The notes beneath the pieces were generated by a model. It was not told the origin of the DNA and ran no database searches. It saw only the letters and a program-made list of their open reading frames with translations. From Ampullaceana balthica (lineage: Eukaryota > Mollusca > Gastropoda > Lymnaeidae), in the NCBI GenBank assembly GCA_944989445.1, contig CALYLW010000041.1, positions 1,436,001 through 1,500,000 of the forward strand: a stretch of 64,000 nt of DNA. The letters are read 5' to 3'. The position numbers were made by a program, and so were the translations under genes. Position 1 is the stretch's first letter, and every line of letters starts with the position of its first letter. Positions 40,001-55,000 of the stretch are shown here, piece by piece.

Positions 40001-43000
40001 TAATATTACCATTAATCTTGCAATAAGCTGGGCTGGCTTTGGGATATTTGCTAAAATCAAATAGAATTTTGAACCAGTTATTTCATCATTCAACATTCAG
40101 TTTTTTTAAATCAACATTTCCTGGACAATAAATAATTTGCTCAACAAATAAGATATTCTGTAATTTTGATTTTTGCTGCTTTGATAATTAATAAATGTTA
40201 ATGAGCTGTTTATGTGTGTTGCCAATATGGATTATGTTTCCAATATAGTAACATAAGACATAAACCGATCCAATCAAGTTCAATACTGGCACAATCAGCT
40301 TAGTTCATATTATAATATCTCAAAGAAATTCAAGTAAATTGAATCAGGAAACAAAATCTTTAAGATTCTAATATTTTGGTTTATTTCAAATATAATTGAT
40401 TGCATTTTGAAATATATGCAGAGTATCTCTTAAAGTCTATACCATTAAGACATAAAAATCATCAAGCATTCTACACAGATGAAAATGAATAGTTTCAGTT
40501 CATTGTTTTGAAACATTAGTCATTTTTTTAAATATGATTTTTCAGTTGTCAGAGACCCTAATAAAAATAAATATCATAAATATTACATTTACAGATTTTA
40601 GTTTACAACAACATTTAATTTCTTCGACTCACTTCCGGGAATGTGTCTGATAAGGCATTGCACACAATTCCTGCAAAAAGTCTGAAATTAGCTGTGATTT
40701 TAATCTTCAGCTCTGATGAATTTTATGGTTTTTGTTACGGTGCTAATTAAACTTTAAATGTTGAGGACTTTACAATACAGCAACTTTATCCACTTTTCAC
40801 AAAACATCACCAGTAATCCCTTAAGTTTGTCCCAAGGCAGGTTAAAGTTGGTTGAAGTTAAACTTTGACAGGCTTTGTCTTTTCCTATAGTCTCATGCAT
40901 GGATTTCAAGTCTAAAATTTCTTCTTCTTCCCGGATGAAGATGCAAGCTGTGCAATATCAGCTGTGTTATTACTTTCATCAAAACCAAGGGAGAATGCAA
41001 TAAATTCTTGCACTTTCCAATCAGATGTTTTAACATCAGTGACCATCTCACAAATCCATTTAGCAATTGTATTTCTGCTAAGATATAAACCTGAACACAA
41101 GATGCCTAACACTTTCCTCATGCAGCGCTTCAGAAACTCTCCTGTTGTATAATGTTGGTCTGATTTTCTGATATCCTCCTTCAGAATAAGTCTTTCTTTC
41201 ACAGAAGTTTCAATTTGGGGATTTTCTTTGTTGAAAAAAATTCTGATTTGATACCAGATGCTTCTTCAATTCTTTTAGCTTCTGTAGCTTCTGCTCTGCA
41301 TTCATGTTTTTGTAACTTTTGGCACAGACTAATTTTATATTCACGATCACAACCAAATTATCTCTACAAATCAGGCACACAGGTTATCAAAATATCAGTA
41401 CAACAAGCCTTTGAAAGGCTTTGTGTTCAGAATCAAATTTTATCTTTACCTTTTTAAAGGCTAGTTTTCATTTTTTTAAAAGATAATGTATCAACCAAGA
41501 TTCTTGTTTTAAATCAGTTACAGTAGCATGTGAGCGTGATATAATAACCAGGGACAACAATAACCAGGGACAATAATAACCGGGGACAATAAATAACAAA
41601 CTATTGAATATTACTGACTACTGGAATGACAAATCATCTACTCAATACACAATTTTTATTTTCACTTAAAGCCAGAAGCGTCTCTGGTAGCATATTTTTA
41701 GGCAAGCTGCTAATTAAGGATTTAATTTTGCGTTTCATTTCACATGACCATTAAAATTAATTTTATTTAAAATTTACCCCAGGCCACATATAATCGTACA
41801 CTCGTCAAGACCTTGCGGGCCAGATTAAGTTGTTCCACGGGTCAAATGTGGCCCGCAGGGGTAACAGAATTGCCAAGGATACATAAGAATCAACAAATAA
41901 TTTAATTGTGCCCCAAGAAAGGATTAGTAAAACAACTGATTGGCCTTAGCTCTATTAGGTGTAGCAAGTAGTTAAAGAGTTATAATAAATATTTAACTTT
42001 TCTAACTAATTTTTTGATGTGTAATTATTTTAATCTTAATTAAGTCTTAACTCTTGTACAGCATTCTCAAAAATTACAAATGAAACATACGTTGAGTTTC
42101 AAAATCAATCCAAAAATCCTGGGCACTCTCGTCCCTCTTCTTGTGAGCAAGGAAAGCAAGTGAACGACATACAGATCCTGATGCCGTCATGTACTGTTCT
42201 GGTACCACAAGCTCCAGCAAGTACGGCCACAACACCTAAAAACAAAGTGGGGATCTAAGTTCAAAGAAGGGAAATCGCTTGAATGTATATTTGATAATAG
42301 TAAATAAGGACTCTTGAAATGTAGTGAATAAGTGGGGTCACTTGAACGGAAAGTAGTTACACAGTAGCTGGGATAAGGTAAAATAACATAGGTCACTGTA
42401 ACAGAGCCTGCATTTTGTTAAAATGAAAACTTCTGATAACTATACATTTTTGAATTAACTTGGCGAGTAAGAAAAAAAATGCAACTTACACTTTCCATTT
42501 TATCAATTGTGGTGGTAACAAGCTGCAAAATGTTATCACACATGCTTCGTAATGCCTGGTTACTGACGTATTCTGGGTCAGGTGACCGCTTGCCCTGTCA
42601 GCATTAAAATACAGAGACTTCAGCACATGACTAAAATGTTAAGTTGCTCCCATTAAGGAAATTCTTAACCTATTCTGATTTTTTCAGCAGTTAGAGTTTT
42701 ATTGATACTGAGTAATGAAAATTATTTTTTAAATGCCAGGAAAAATGTGAATATTATCTTACAGCATGTGATGCGTCATCCTCTTTTATTTATCATTCAA
42801 TATTTCCTGGCTCGATACAATATTTTTCACATTAAAACCGATCATTGTAAATAAAATAAATGGTTTAAATGACACCCCTATTTCTTATCATCCTTACTTT
42901 AGGATCCTCCTCCAGGGAACACTGCCTCACAATAAACTCCACCATGTGGTGGCCACCTTCCAACTCTAAGTAACCGTGATGTGCCATGGCTATGATCACC

Positions 43001-46000
43001 TGGGCAAACATCTTCTTGACCTAAATGTAAAAACGAATATGTTGAGACGATGAGCTAGCCAGGGTGGGGGTGGGCAAGCTGGCCAATAAACCTAGTTCAC
43101 ATGGACATAAAAATAAAAGCGAAGAGAAAATAGAGTTTTATAAATTAATACTAATAGTAACAATAAAAAATTAACTTTGATACAGAGCAAACTACAATTA
43201 GCATGACATGCAAAGAAATATTCTTGTTGACATACTTTGTTGTTTTGATCATTACACAAGCCTCGTAATCCAGATACAACCACTTCTTTCTTATCTTCCA
43301 TAGCAGACACTAGAATATTGGAAAAGAAAGAATACATATTAGAAAATCGCATTATAAAGAAAAATATAAAATTGTTTTACAAAATTTCCAGCAGTTTAGT
43401 ATTAGGTCTATTAGATTTTAGTTTTAAGATTATGTATTGTCATACCCAGTGATTGGAACAACAATATATATTTGGTAATAGAATTTAACATCTCTCTCGC
43501 ATTAAATAATGGAATGGAGTTTTCAATCCCAAGTAGGAGTGTGCTGCACACACATCCTTGATAGTTGCTTAGTTTTGTGGTGTCATTGAGGTTGTTGTTA
43601 TTCCACAACTCTTTATTTTATTTAGCTATAGTTCCTCCTGCTTTTGAGATACTGATATTCTTCTGTTTGTCTTGGAGAGTGACTTAGAAATATTGGTTAA
43701 GTTATGTGAAGCTTTACATAATGGCAATCAATAGTTAAGTTTGTAGAAGTAAACATGATTTTTGCGCCATGCCAATTTTTTTTTGTCTCATAACAAATGT
43801 GCTTTTAATTTATAAGATTAAGGTACACAAACTAAAAATGACTTGTTAAAAGTGTGTAATAAATTTGTTGGAACAAGATAAAACATTCTAACCTGCAGAA
43901 TTAATGACATGCTTGAAAATGGACAGAATGCCAGTTTTAATCTTCTCATCTTTGGTTTCAAGCTTTCCAAGTAAAATTCCAACCAGCTTGCCAGAAAATG
44001 CACGAGCTAAAAAATAAAATAACAAAAGAAAGGACATGATTAAAGATCCTCACTTAGAAATATTCATTTAAAATAGCTATTACTTCAAAGAATTTCCATT
44101 TGTTTTCTTAAAATATCAATGCATTACCATTTAATTTACCTATTTAATAACATCTTGGATAATTTCATCTAATCTTTAAGTGACATTAACATAATCTATC
44201 AATTAGCTACTAGCAATTTTAACTTATATTAAACTATATTCCATAACTGCCCATATGTATCTCATCACTGCCCCCAGTTTATTTTATAAATGGTTATAGG
44301 TAATTTATTAACTACATTTTTAAAAAATGCAGTTCAATTTTAATGTTATCAGTTTCATTACACAACTTTCATTGAAGCTAACAAATAAAAATAAAAACAT
44401 GGGGAATATTCTAACATCCTCACCAATAATTGCAAATGACCTCAGTAACTCATTATGGTTTTTGATGCTCATTGGGTTTGCATAGTCAACAGGTTGAAAA
44501 ATCTTAGAGGAAAGTGCAAGAGAAAAAAAAGACAATTCATTTATTTTACACTCAGCTTTATGTTCCATGCAAGTTTTTTTAATACCATCAACTCCAAAAT
44601 AGAGTTTTCAATTTTACAGCGATATTCAATAATATTAAATTTTACTAAACAAATGCATAGTTCAAAATAGTGTAGCTACAGCAAAAATCACAAAATAGAC
44701 AGGAAAAGATTTTGAAGGTATAAAATATTGTTTTAAAACTGTCCTTTCTCTGTCACAACTTCTTTTCTGACTCATGCCCTTCCTATCTTAATGAACTTCT
44801 CTCTGTCTACTCTTACTCTTTTTGAGCCCCCAAACAATGGAATTCTCTGCATTATACACTCGTAGTATTCCTATTAAATCCTTCAAGACTGCACTAAAAA
44901 CACATCTCTTCCAACTTTAGTTTCCAAACCAACAATCAAACATTTCTTTGAATCATAAATGTAGCTTATGTGCACCATCATGTCATTATATGTTTTTTCT
45001 AATTTGGATACGAATGTTTTAAATTAAGTGCATTTTAAATATATGTGTTATTATTTTTATGTGAAGTGCAGTGAGCCCAGCTGCTTGCTGGGGTACTGCA
45101 CTATATAAATTCTCAAATAATTATCATTATTATTTTAATCCCTTGCACACAAAAAAACTTGTACAGGGATGTATTAAAGTCTGTTTAATGAAAAAAGTTT
45201 GCTGCTTCTTAAAATTATTAACCAACTCCTGGCATTCGTTAAATTGTGCACGAAATCCAAATGTTTTGTTGAATAGTGTCTTTTTAAGTTGTACTCCTTA
45301 AAGACGCTCAAACACTCACAACACAGCAATCAAACTGCTTTCCTGCCAACGCTCGTGAAGCAATATTTAGCGGTCCATTCGTCATTAAAAACACAACATT
45401 CGCCCTCAATCTTTCTTTTTTTGGCAGCACTCATGGTTAAATCAACATCTATTCGCTTTTAAATTACAATTTTTACAAAACCGACAATATGTATTTCGTA
45501 AACAAAAGCCCCTTCCGGTTGAGCTGAAATGCAGTTTCGAATAATGATTTTAACAATTAATGACTATTGATCTCATATCGATTCTGGAGCCATAAAACCG
45601 ATTTAATATCCCTAGATTCAAATAAAATACTCGGAATAAAATTTTTAAAATATAGCAAAAATTCTAAGCAAAGAAAATTACCATCAACATAAGATCGCAA
45701 CATGTACATGCCTAAGGGCCGCATAATGTACTCTGGCGGGCCGCATGTGGCCCGCGGGCAGTAGTTTGTCCATCCGTGATGTAATGCATTGAGATTTATT
45801 CATGACTGACTGAGCAATAGTGAACAAAGTTGGGTTTTTTTTTCATTCAGGGGAGGCAACTATAATTAAAATACCTGCAGCAAATAAACACGGTAAATGT
45901 GCATGTGCCTAGTCAAATGGCAAATTTAATTGTGTGGTACAAACTAATTATGACTTTTTGTCAAAAATCTATTATCAGTTTGAGTGCTAGCCTGACTTTT

Positions 46001-49000
46001 GGTTGATTTTCAAAATCTGAATCACTTTCACCTGAAACCAAAAGTAACATAATAACTTCTTGTCAAAACTGAAACTAGGCTTAAAGGGATGGCAAGGCTG
46101 CATCCAGCGCCGAAATCTGAATATGAGTAGACTGTAGTTAACAGTAGATTAATTTTACCTGTGAAAATAAAATATTGAGCAAACTGTCCAGGTGAGGCTC
46201 CAGAATGAGGCTCCCTTCAATACAAACAGCATTTAACACCATGCAAAGCCCCTGGGAAAACAAAAAATGAATAGGTAAAAATTAAATTGAATGAAATGGT
46301 TATCTGATATAGTACCTGAGTGTTTTGTTTTCTACCTAATTGATATGTCATGGTTAACTGAGTGATATTTTATGATTATCTACCTGAGTGATATGTTAAG
46401 AAATAACTTCATTATTTGTGTCATGAATGTGAATGGTTTTAGTAGTTAGTTTTTAACTTTAAAATGTCCTGTTTATGGTCTTATTTTTTTTGGTCTGATT
46501 TCGTTGGCATTTTATTAATGACAGAGCATTTTTATGAATATTTTTTTTAAAATTTTAAGTAATAAAAAATTACCTGAGTAATATGAAATGGTTCTGGGTG
46601 ACGCTTGTAAAGGGAGAAAATTCCTTGCAGGATTTTTGGAAGCTGCTCTTGGAGCTTCTCTTTACTCATAATATTAGTCATGTGACCAACAGCTTCAATA
46701 ATAGCTAGTCTTAGCTGAAAGAAAAAGATTATTTAATTAAGATTAAAGATATTTTTAGGGCTGCGGAAATTAACGCTTATTTCTCGATTAATCGTTAAAT
46801 TTCTTTGTCGATTAAATTGTTTTAAACGATTAATCGACCCACCACTAATAAATGTACTGGAAGTCAAAAAGTAAAATATCTCAGCCAATGTATACAAACA
46901 AATTTCCGGAAGATTACACGAACATTTTGGTTTTAAACTATTGATTGAAGTGAATGTTAAAAATGTTGATAAAGGTTATTATGTCCATTGAGAGAAATCG
47001 TTTGCCTACCATACAATGTTCCCTCTAAGTCTAAGCTTCGTTGGTCCGTGTGCAAAGTTTAAAAAAACTTGTGTGCAAAGTTGCATAACGTCCACTTTTG
47101 TGCAATATTTTACAAAATTTGCTGTGCGGTGATTTTAAACTCCTGCGTGGCGTCGGTCAAATAGCAGCGCAGCTGCGCTGCTTAAAGGGAACATTGCTAT
47201 CATGGTTCTAACATTTCGCTTACATATCACCTGCAAACCAAACATCCACTATAGTATCAGAAACTTCAGCTGAGACAATCTAAAGCTATGTGAATGATTG
47301 TTTAGCTCGGCTTGTTATATTTAAATTAAATACATTTAAATTAATCGTTAACAGCCCTAATATTTTTAAAATTTTAAAGTTTTTCACAACAGCTGAAAGA
47401 AATTAATAGTAAAAGCGCTTTAAAAAAAAATATGCTTCCATAGTTTGTAGTTTCATTTTAAGAAAACGTGGTTTATTATGATACAATCCCATTCCAACAA
47501 ACCTTTGCTTCTTTTGACTGCAGCCACACATTAAATAAAATATCATAAGCTGAGAATATTTCAGCTGCGAATCTGTCAGTAGAAACAGTTTTGTCTAGGG
47601 CTTGGTCCAGGTTTGCACAGTATTCCAAGATGGCTTCGCTAAACTTAGACAGAGCTGAAAGAATAATATTTTTGTGAAAAAGTATAAAAATGATGAAACT
47701 TCTCATTCAACTTCCTCCTAACAGGAAAACAACAAAACCCTTTCAAGATTAAAGATACAATTTTGTAAAAATTCTCTACAACATAGTGGACCTCATAGTC
47801 ATTGTTTCTAGATGTCTTGAAAATAAAAAATGTATTTAATCTTAATGCAAAACAATCCTAATTAAGAAATAAGAAATATTTTTTTTGTGGGATAATAAAG
47901 TCTATGAGACAAGATATTACAGCCCTTTTTGTTTTGTTTTGGCAATATCATTTAGTTAAAAATTAGTTTTTAAAAAATTACGATGAGAATTTTATTTGAT
48001 AAAATTTTAATAGTTAACTGTCTCTTTAAAAAATATATTTTTTAATGCATTACAGGTGAGTGTATTTAAAATCCAAATTATAATGCATTTTAACATTTTA
48101 AAAAATTATGTGAAATTTTCAGAAGAAATGAAAACAAAAAATAAATTTGCATATAAATGTGACTTCAAAAATTTTACCTGCTGCAAAGACCCATTTCATA
48201 TTGTCATACTTTGCCAAACCAAGCATTGGAAGCATTGTTCCAAGGACAGCTGTCAAATGTGGAACCATGTCATACACTGTCAAATAAAAGAAGAAATTAC
48301 ATTTTTTGTTTCTTCATCCCGATAAACGTTGCGACTTCAAAGACAATCAGATCTCCTCTTTAAAAATATACCCTCAAGTAGCCTTCCCCACACAATGGTT
48401 TGAAATTAAACTTTAAATCCTTTTCACAACTAATACATTTTTTACATTCTTAAAGTTTCAAGGATTCCTGAATAACTTAAATTGAAATTTTGCCTACTTT
48501 ACCACTCAGTATTCGCCGCAGCAAAACTGCAAATATCTTGGTCAGTGTGCAATAACTCTTGGTACTTTTGACAAATTCGTGCCAGTTGTTTAAGTTTATT
48601 TACCATTAGCTGATGCCAGATTTCCTATTGTTTGGACCACAAAAAAGTGGGGTAAGACTCCAGGCTGGAACTTCTCCAACATTTCTCCCATGACTTCATT
48701 ACAGTACTTGATCCCCAGAGCTACCAAAACTCCACTGGCTGCTGTCTGCCATTCCGGGGAGACTTCCTATATAATTAAACATAGTACTAAGTTAATGGCT
48801 CAAAATGTGTATGGCTTTTTAATTGTTAAGGAATGAGTATAATCAACTCTCTATCCCTTTCTAAGCAATGAACACCATCATAAAAAAAAATTAGGGCTAA
48901 TGATAAATAGAACACTGTTACCTATGGCGGATTAAGGGGGGGGGGCTGAACAGGCTAAAGCCAGGGGCCCCCGATGATTAGGGGCCCCAAAATTTAGTAT

Positions 49001-52000
49001 ATTTTATAAGAAAGATGGACAAATGTTTGCATGAATTCCTGATATATCATAAATTAAATAAATTAATTTTTTTTAAAACTGATTTTATAGGCTCACTAAG
49101 AGAAAATATTAAAGATTATTCTTTATATATTTAAACTTGACTAATTTCATCAGTATCGTGTGGTCTTGAGGTAGAAAGTCGCCCTGCTGTGCAAACGGTC
49201 ACGCGATCAATTCCCGGCGTGGGCACAATTTTTTTTTAAATTGTATTTTTACACTCAATATTAGGATACCGGCAAACAGTTATTTCTTCTTCTTCCATTT
49301 TTTCATTAATAATCTTTGGCTGGGAAGGCCGATCCCGTAGTACAGACAAAGTATGTTAAAGGAACCGATGAACTATTTAGTTACAAGTTACAGTCTTATA
49401 TTAGCTGCTAGCAATCATTTTATATAAAGGGTTGCTGGCTGGACAGGGCCCCAGTTTGAATTGCAGCCAGGGCCCCTGTGCAGTCTTAATCCGCCCCTGA
49501 CTGTTACCTTTGACTGTGTGAGCTCAGATGATGCTTGCTTAATGAGATTAGTAGCCAATATTAGATCCACAGAATCCAGAGTTTCTTTCACAATTTTCTC
49601 AATAGTATTTAGAATAATGACACGGTGTTCCAAAGAGAGCTGTAGCAGATTTTCAAAATCAGTTTCATTCATTAAATTATGTTAGAGAAATAAACAATGT
49701 ATATATAAAGATAAAAATTTTCTTTATTAAGTCCAAACATATACCAGGCCCACAAACAAAGTGAATTCTAAACAAAAGATTTATTACCCCAAAAAGCAGA
49801 GATAGTTAAAACATCTTCAATATATTGGCAATCTCTTTAGTTAAAAACCTTGCTTCAGCATTGGGTTAAAAATTATTGCAGAGAAATTAAATCTGGGTGG
49901 AAAGTAAGCTTTTTACATTAAAATTTTGTGCATTGCACCAATAGAAGTTATTACTATTCTGTAACTGTAAATATATTTTTAAACATTACCTTTGAATGTT
50001 TCTTCAGATAAATATGGCATGAGCTGAGAATAAGATCCGGCTTTTTTCTTCCTAATTCAAACAGAGCATTTGCAATAACCTCCCTTGTAGTCTGGTCATT
50101 GTCATGAGCAGAGTCAATGAGGGCCATGGCCATTTCTAAAATGAGACACATACAATTATATATAGTTGGATCTTTAAATGTATAATTGTCAAATATTTAG
50201 GTCAATGACTAAGTAGTCTAAATAATAATTTTAAAAAATTTAATTATGTAAATAAATCCTTCAATAACATTTTTTGCTTAAGGTTCCCACTAAATAATAA
50301 AAATGGTGAAAATGTAATCTCAGTAAATCAAAGATTCATAGCTGTCCCAAAAGCAATCCCCTCATATAGTGAAGGACACAAAGCCAATTAGGATAAGAAT
50401 ATACTCTATAGCCATAATATTTCTTAATAGTAGTGACTTTCTGTTTTTAGCCCGCACCTCTAGTAATTTAATTAACCATTGTCACTTAACCAGAAATTTT
50501 AAATTTTCAACCATTTTAACTGTTTCAAGTTTGAAGTTGTTGGCAAGAGCAGGTAGATTAATCAGAAAACTTTAAAGGCGATTCAATATTCAATAATTGT
50601 TTAGAATGAAGGCCTACATTAGAATAGGACCCAAATCCATGGGAGCCTACCTACAAAAGTACCAAAGATAAGCTAAGCCTGGGAACACTATAAGTTGACC
50701 AACTTAGACATGCTACTTAGTACAAGTAACTTAGTCTCTTACAAAGCTTTATTTATTGCTTTGTATTATAATAATACTGATATGGCTCTTTTGACTAAGT
50801 AAAGTCGATAGCATAAATTTAATAAATCAAAATAATTTCACATGAATGTTCATTAATATTGATTTACAGTGAAATTGAACTTGTTATAAACTATAGCAAG
50901 AAAATTACATCATTAAAAGCTCACTACTCATTCAAGTTGCACACCTGATATTTTTTTTCTAATTTGCATTATATAATGGATGTTATAATGGATGCAATTG
51001 GTTTGGTTCAAATTTTTATTTACAACTAGCCAAATACCTCAGGTTTCATGTGGGAGAACGAAAAGGAAAATAAAAATTGATCATTTTGACATTCTTGTAT
51101 CGACTTTTCTTAATAAATTGCTTATCGGATTATAAAAAAACATGATATGAAACAAATGTAGATTGAATAGACTATTGAAAACATTAAATTTAAGACCAAA
51201 CGCATATGTGAAAGTGGTAGACAATAAAGAATTACATGATGCTTCAAAAATATATGTTGAAGTGTAAATAAGGATATCTTCCTATTTGTTCAAGTTAATG
51301 TTTTCTCTTTAGTAGAGCCAGAACAATTAAGACACCATTTTTTTCATATAATTTTGTTCTCACCACCTCCAATCTGGCATTTCTGAACTCTGGTGTTTCA
51401 TGCATTCTTTTTTTAGAATTTCTTTTCTTAATGCTTCCAATCGGGCAATCCTAGATTCATGCGTTTCAAGTCATCTTTGTTCTGACACTGTCTTCCTTAC
51501 TGTTGCCAGTCTCAATGTTCTAGATACATGTGTTTCCAGTCATCTTTGTTCTGAAACTGTTTTTCTTTCTGTCTCCGGCCTCTTTTTTCTAGATTCATGC
51601 GTTTTAAGTCGTCTTTGTTCTGACACTGTTTTTCTTACTGTCTCCAGTCTCAATTTTCTAGATTCATGTGTTTCCAGTCGTCTTTGTTCTGAGACTGTTT
51701 TTCTTACTGTCTCCAGTCTCTTTTTTCTAGATTCATGTGTTTCCAGTCTCCTTTTTTCAGAAGCTCTTATCCGTAGTGTTTCCAGTCTAGATTTTCTAGT
51801 TTCCTGTGCCTCTAGTATTCTTTTTTCTAAAGTTCCCTATCTTATGTCCTCCAGTTGTGACTTTCTTGAATCTTGTGTTTCTTGTATTTCTTCATTATCA
51901 AGTGTGAGACTTTCGTCATTAAAGCTGTCTTTTTGTTGTTCAGAATGCTTGTTTTCCATAATGGCTGTTTCTATTATGCACAAAACTGTTGGACTTATCA

Positions 52001-55000
52001 CCAATTTTTAAAATATTGTTATATCCTCTTTTTCAGAAGCAGAAGACAGTATTTTATCTCTTACATCTTACATCATTAATGACCTTTGCAGAGTATTTTT
52101 TACGGCAGCAGAAGATTTTCTTCCGATTGAACTTTTATTCATTCTAGGCAATTTTTGTAAAAATCCACACAAATAAGAAGTAATCTAATGTAAATATCAA
52201 TTACAAAAATTAATATGTTTAATCCGATTTCCAATATTTTTGATCAAAGTTATAGACTTGCATGCAATACAAAGCAATAACATTATAAAATTATTATTTT
52301 GATGGATTTCAGATGATTTCATTTAAAATGTTTTAATATATTATATGAAATAAAAATAACAACAAACGTTATATGATGAATAGATATGGTGTCTAATTCC
52401 GGAGATAACATATAAGTTTATTAGTGGTGGGATTTAGCGCGTTATATATATCCATCAAAGTGTAGCAGAAATTTTTTTATATAAAAAAGTTATTTATAAG
52501 TATGCTTGTACCGTAGAGTTGTATTTGAAGGTAAATTTGAGAAAGATGGTCCTGATAGACGGGAGTTTTTCCAAGCAGAGAGAGGTTGTCAGTTACCCTT
52601 CAGTATTCTTTACAAAGTTTGTAAGCAAACTCTCTAACTAATGGGAATATTATTTTTTGCGTGACTTATTTTTCAGATCAATGAATGGATATATTGACAC
52701 TATACAATGCAAATATATTTAAGTTTATTTTGTGTTTGTAAACTTAATCCTTAGAAAACAATTAAAATAATAGCAGAAAAAATAGTAGCCACCGTGCATA
52801 GTGTGACAATTGTATTGAAATAAAGAATATATGAAAGAAAGTGCATAAGTAACATTATGAAAAAAAAAGCGTATGCATTGTTACGTAATTGTAAAACAAA
52901 AGTAGATGTTAATATTGTAACGTATAATAATAAAAATGACAAAGCTCAATTTATAACGCGTACACGAAAAAGTGCACACCATAAATAAAGATTTGGGAAA
53001 GCCCCATCAGGCAATAAAAGATTTTAGAAAGCGCACCGCTGAATATAAAGTATAGGAAACAAATAGTGCACCAAAATGAACTCGTTTTGAATGTCCGCAT
53101 GAGGCTGTTCAAAATGGGAGTGAGATATAATTTATTTCTCTTTGTCTCTACATTTTCTAACTTTTTTTATTTACTGCTTTCAGGCAAAAGCGACATTTAC
53201 AAAACCTATACCAAAACCATCTGCAGGTTAAAAGGAACCGTCCTGAAAAATTTGGTCCTTGTCCGTTATTTGGTTTTTAAATGAGATCGGGACAGAAAGC
53301 GGCGACAAACATACAAACTACGAACATACAAACAACTGAGCTTTATATATTAGATACCAGTTATTGTTACCACACCATTTTCACTACTAGTGACTAGGAC
53401 TAAACACAACTTACTTACAATTGACAAAAATTTGAGTTTTAGGGTGAGTGTAAAAAGAGATATTGTGGGAGTAAATAAAAATGTAATTTAACATGGAGAA
53501 TCTTGAATTATTTCACCCAGTATAACTGAAAAACATCATTTCACAGTTATTTAAAAAAATGAGATGCCTCAATTTTGAATTAGCAGTGAAAACCAATCGG
53601 ATTCATTGTAAAATTCATTTTTTTTTAAAAATGGGTAAAAAATGAATTTTTAAAAACACGCTTTTACGCCAATGCACTAAAAAGGACAAAATAAATTTTC
53701 TTATGTCTACAAAAATAATAATAAAATAATACCTTTTTTTTTATTTTACAATTTTTTAATGTAATTATGTCTCAGTCTTGGACGGGTTGAAACAATAATA
53801 ATTTTAATTTATAATGAGAGCTCACTCTTCAAAGAAAAATAAAAAAATTTAAAAATTTGTATTTATTATTTCCCTTTGATTTCTTCAAAGACAATTGTTG
53901 AGTTAACTGTACAAAAAAATTTGCACCAAAAAGCAAATAACTTGACAGCAAACTGTGCAGATTAAATGGAATTTTTTAATACTGTATTGTCACCTGAGAT
54001 ACAGGTGTCTGCCAAATGCAGGTCAATCGAGCAATGCAAAGTGCGTGAAAATTATGTTGTAAGATTTGACGCTAACATACAGACACACACATAGAATAGC
54101 AAGTTAAATAAAAGCGTGTAATATGACCCTACATTTACATTGCAATATTTATCTGTATTCACTTATAATTCTTCTAAGGTCATTGAACGAAGAAATATGT
54201 ATTTTCATCCGAAATTATGAAAAGCATACATTTCAAAGTTTAGTATAATGCTATTAACCCATTGTGGTCAGAAAAAAAAACCCTAATGGTATAGAATATA
54301 GAAACACCTATAGCGTGCAGCAAAATAAGCTATGACACCATCCTCATTTTTGTTTAGCTGTGGTAATTGTATACACAGGCCAAAAATGATTGCTCAGCTG
54401 TGTATACTGAGCACCTTCGTCTTCATAATTAACCTAGAATCACTTAAGTTTTAAGTTCTGGAGATGTTATTGTTGCTGCAATAAAATTTTAAGATGTTTT
54501 TGGCCCCCTTCATTACTGATCATATAAGTATTGGAAGTCCTATAACCATCACTTAGTTTATTTAGGCATTGTCATAAAAATGGGCATATGAGTAAGTAAG
54601 CCATTGATTCTTGGACGGTTTTGGACTGTTGGAGGAAGAATTAGAATAATAAGTTATAAGAAAAGGGGACGTGGTGGTCGAGTGGCAGCGCACTGGACTG
54701 TCGTACCGATGGTCACGGGTTCGAATCCGTGTGAAGGCAAGGGTTTGTTCCCAGGGCCTAGGGCAGGGACACCCCGCAACGAATGGGTACCTAACACTAC
54801 ATGTAGTTAGGCGGCTGGGTAATGCGTGGAACCCACAAAGCCGTGGCCTGTGAACGCTGCATCACTTGCCAAACAGATCATCTGTCATGGTCTGTGGACG
54901 CAACTATCTTCTGCATAGAAGGAGCGTCTGTATAGGTAAGATAAGACAAAAGATGCCAAACAAATAATTCTAAACTGTAACTGGAACCCACAAAGCCGTG

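Noticed and set aside
40633..40681. A 49-base minus-strand block with good acceptor and donor that could encode LFAGIVCNALSDTFPE, first taken for an MROH1 exon.
   Set aside because: Its phase does not fit between exons 14 and 15, which join perfectly without it, and it has no counterpart in MROH1.
51400..52011. A 203-codon plus-strand frame with repeated LDSCVSS units.
   Set aside because: It is the complement of the RLETHESRK repeat frame inside the minus-strand Helitron.
54663..54760. Candidate tRNA genes at 54.7 kb, 57.1 kb and 28.9 kb from A and B boxes.
   Set aside because: No closed clover-leaf, and each continues into a SINE body; they are SINE heads.
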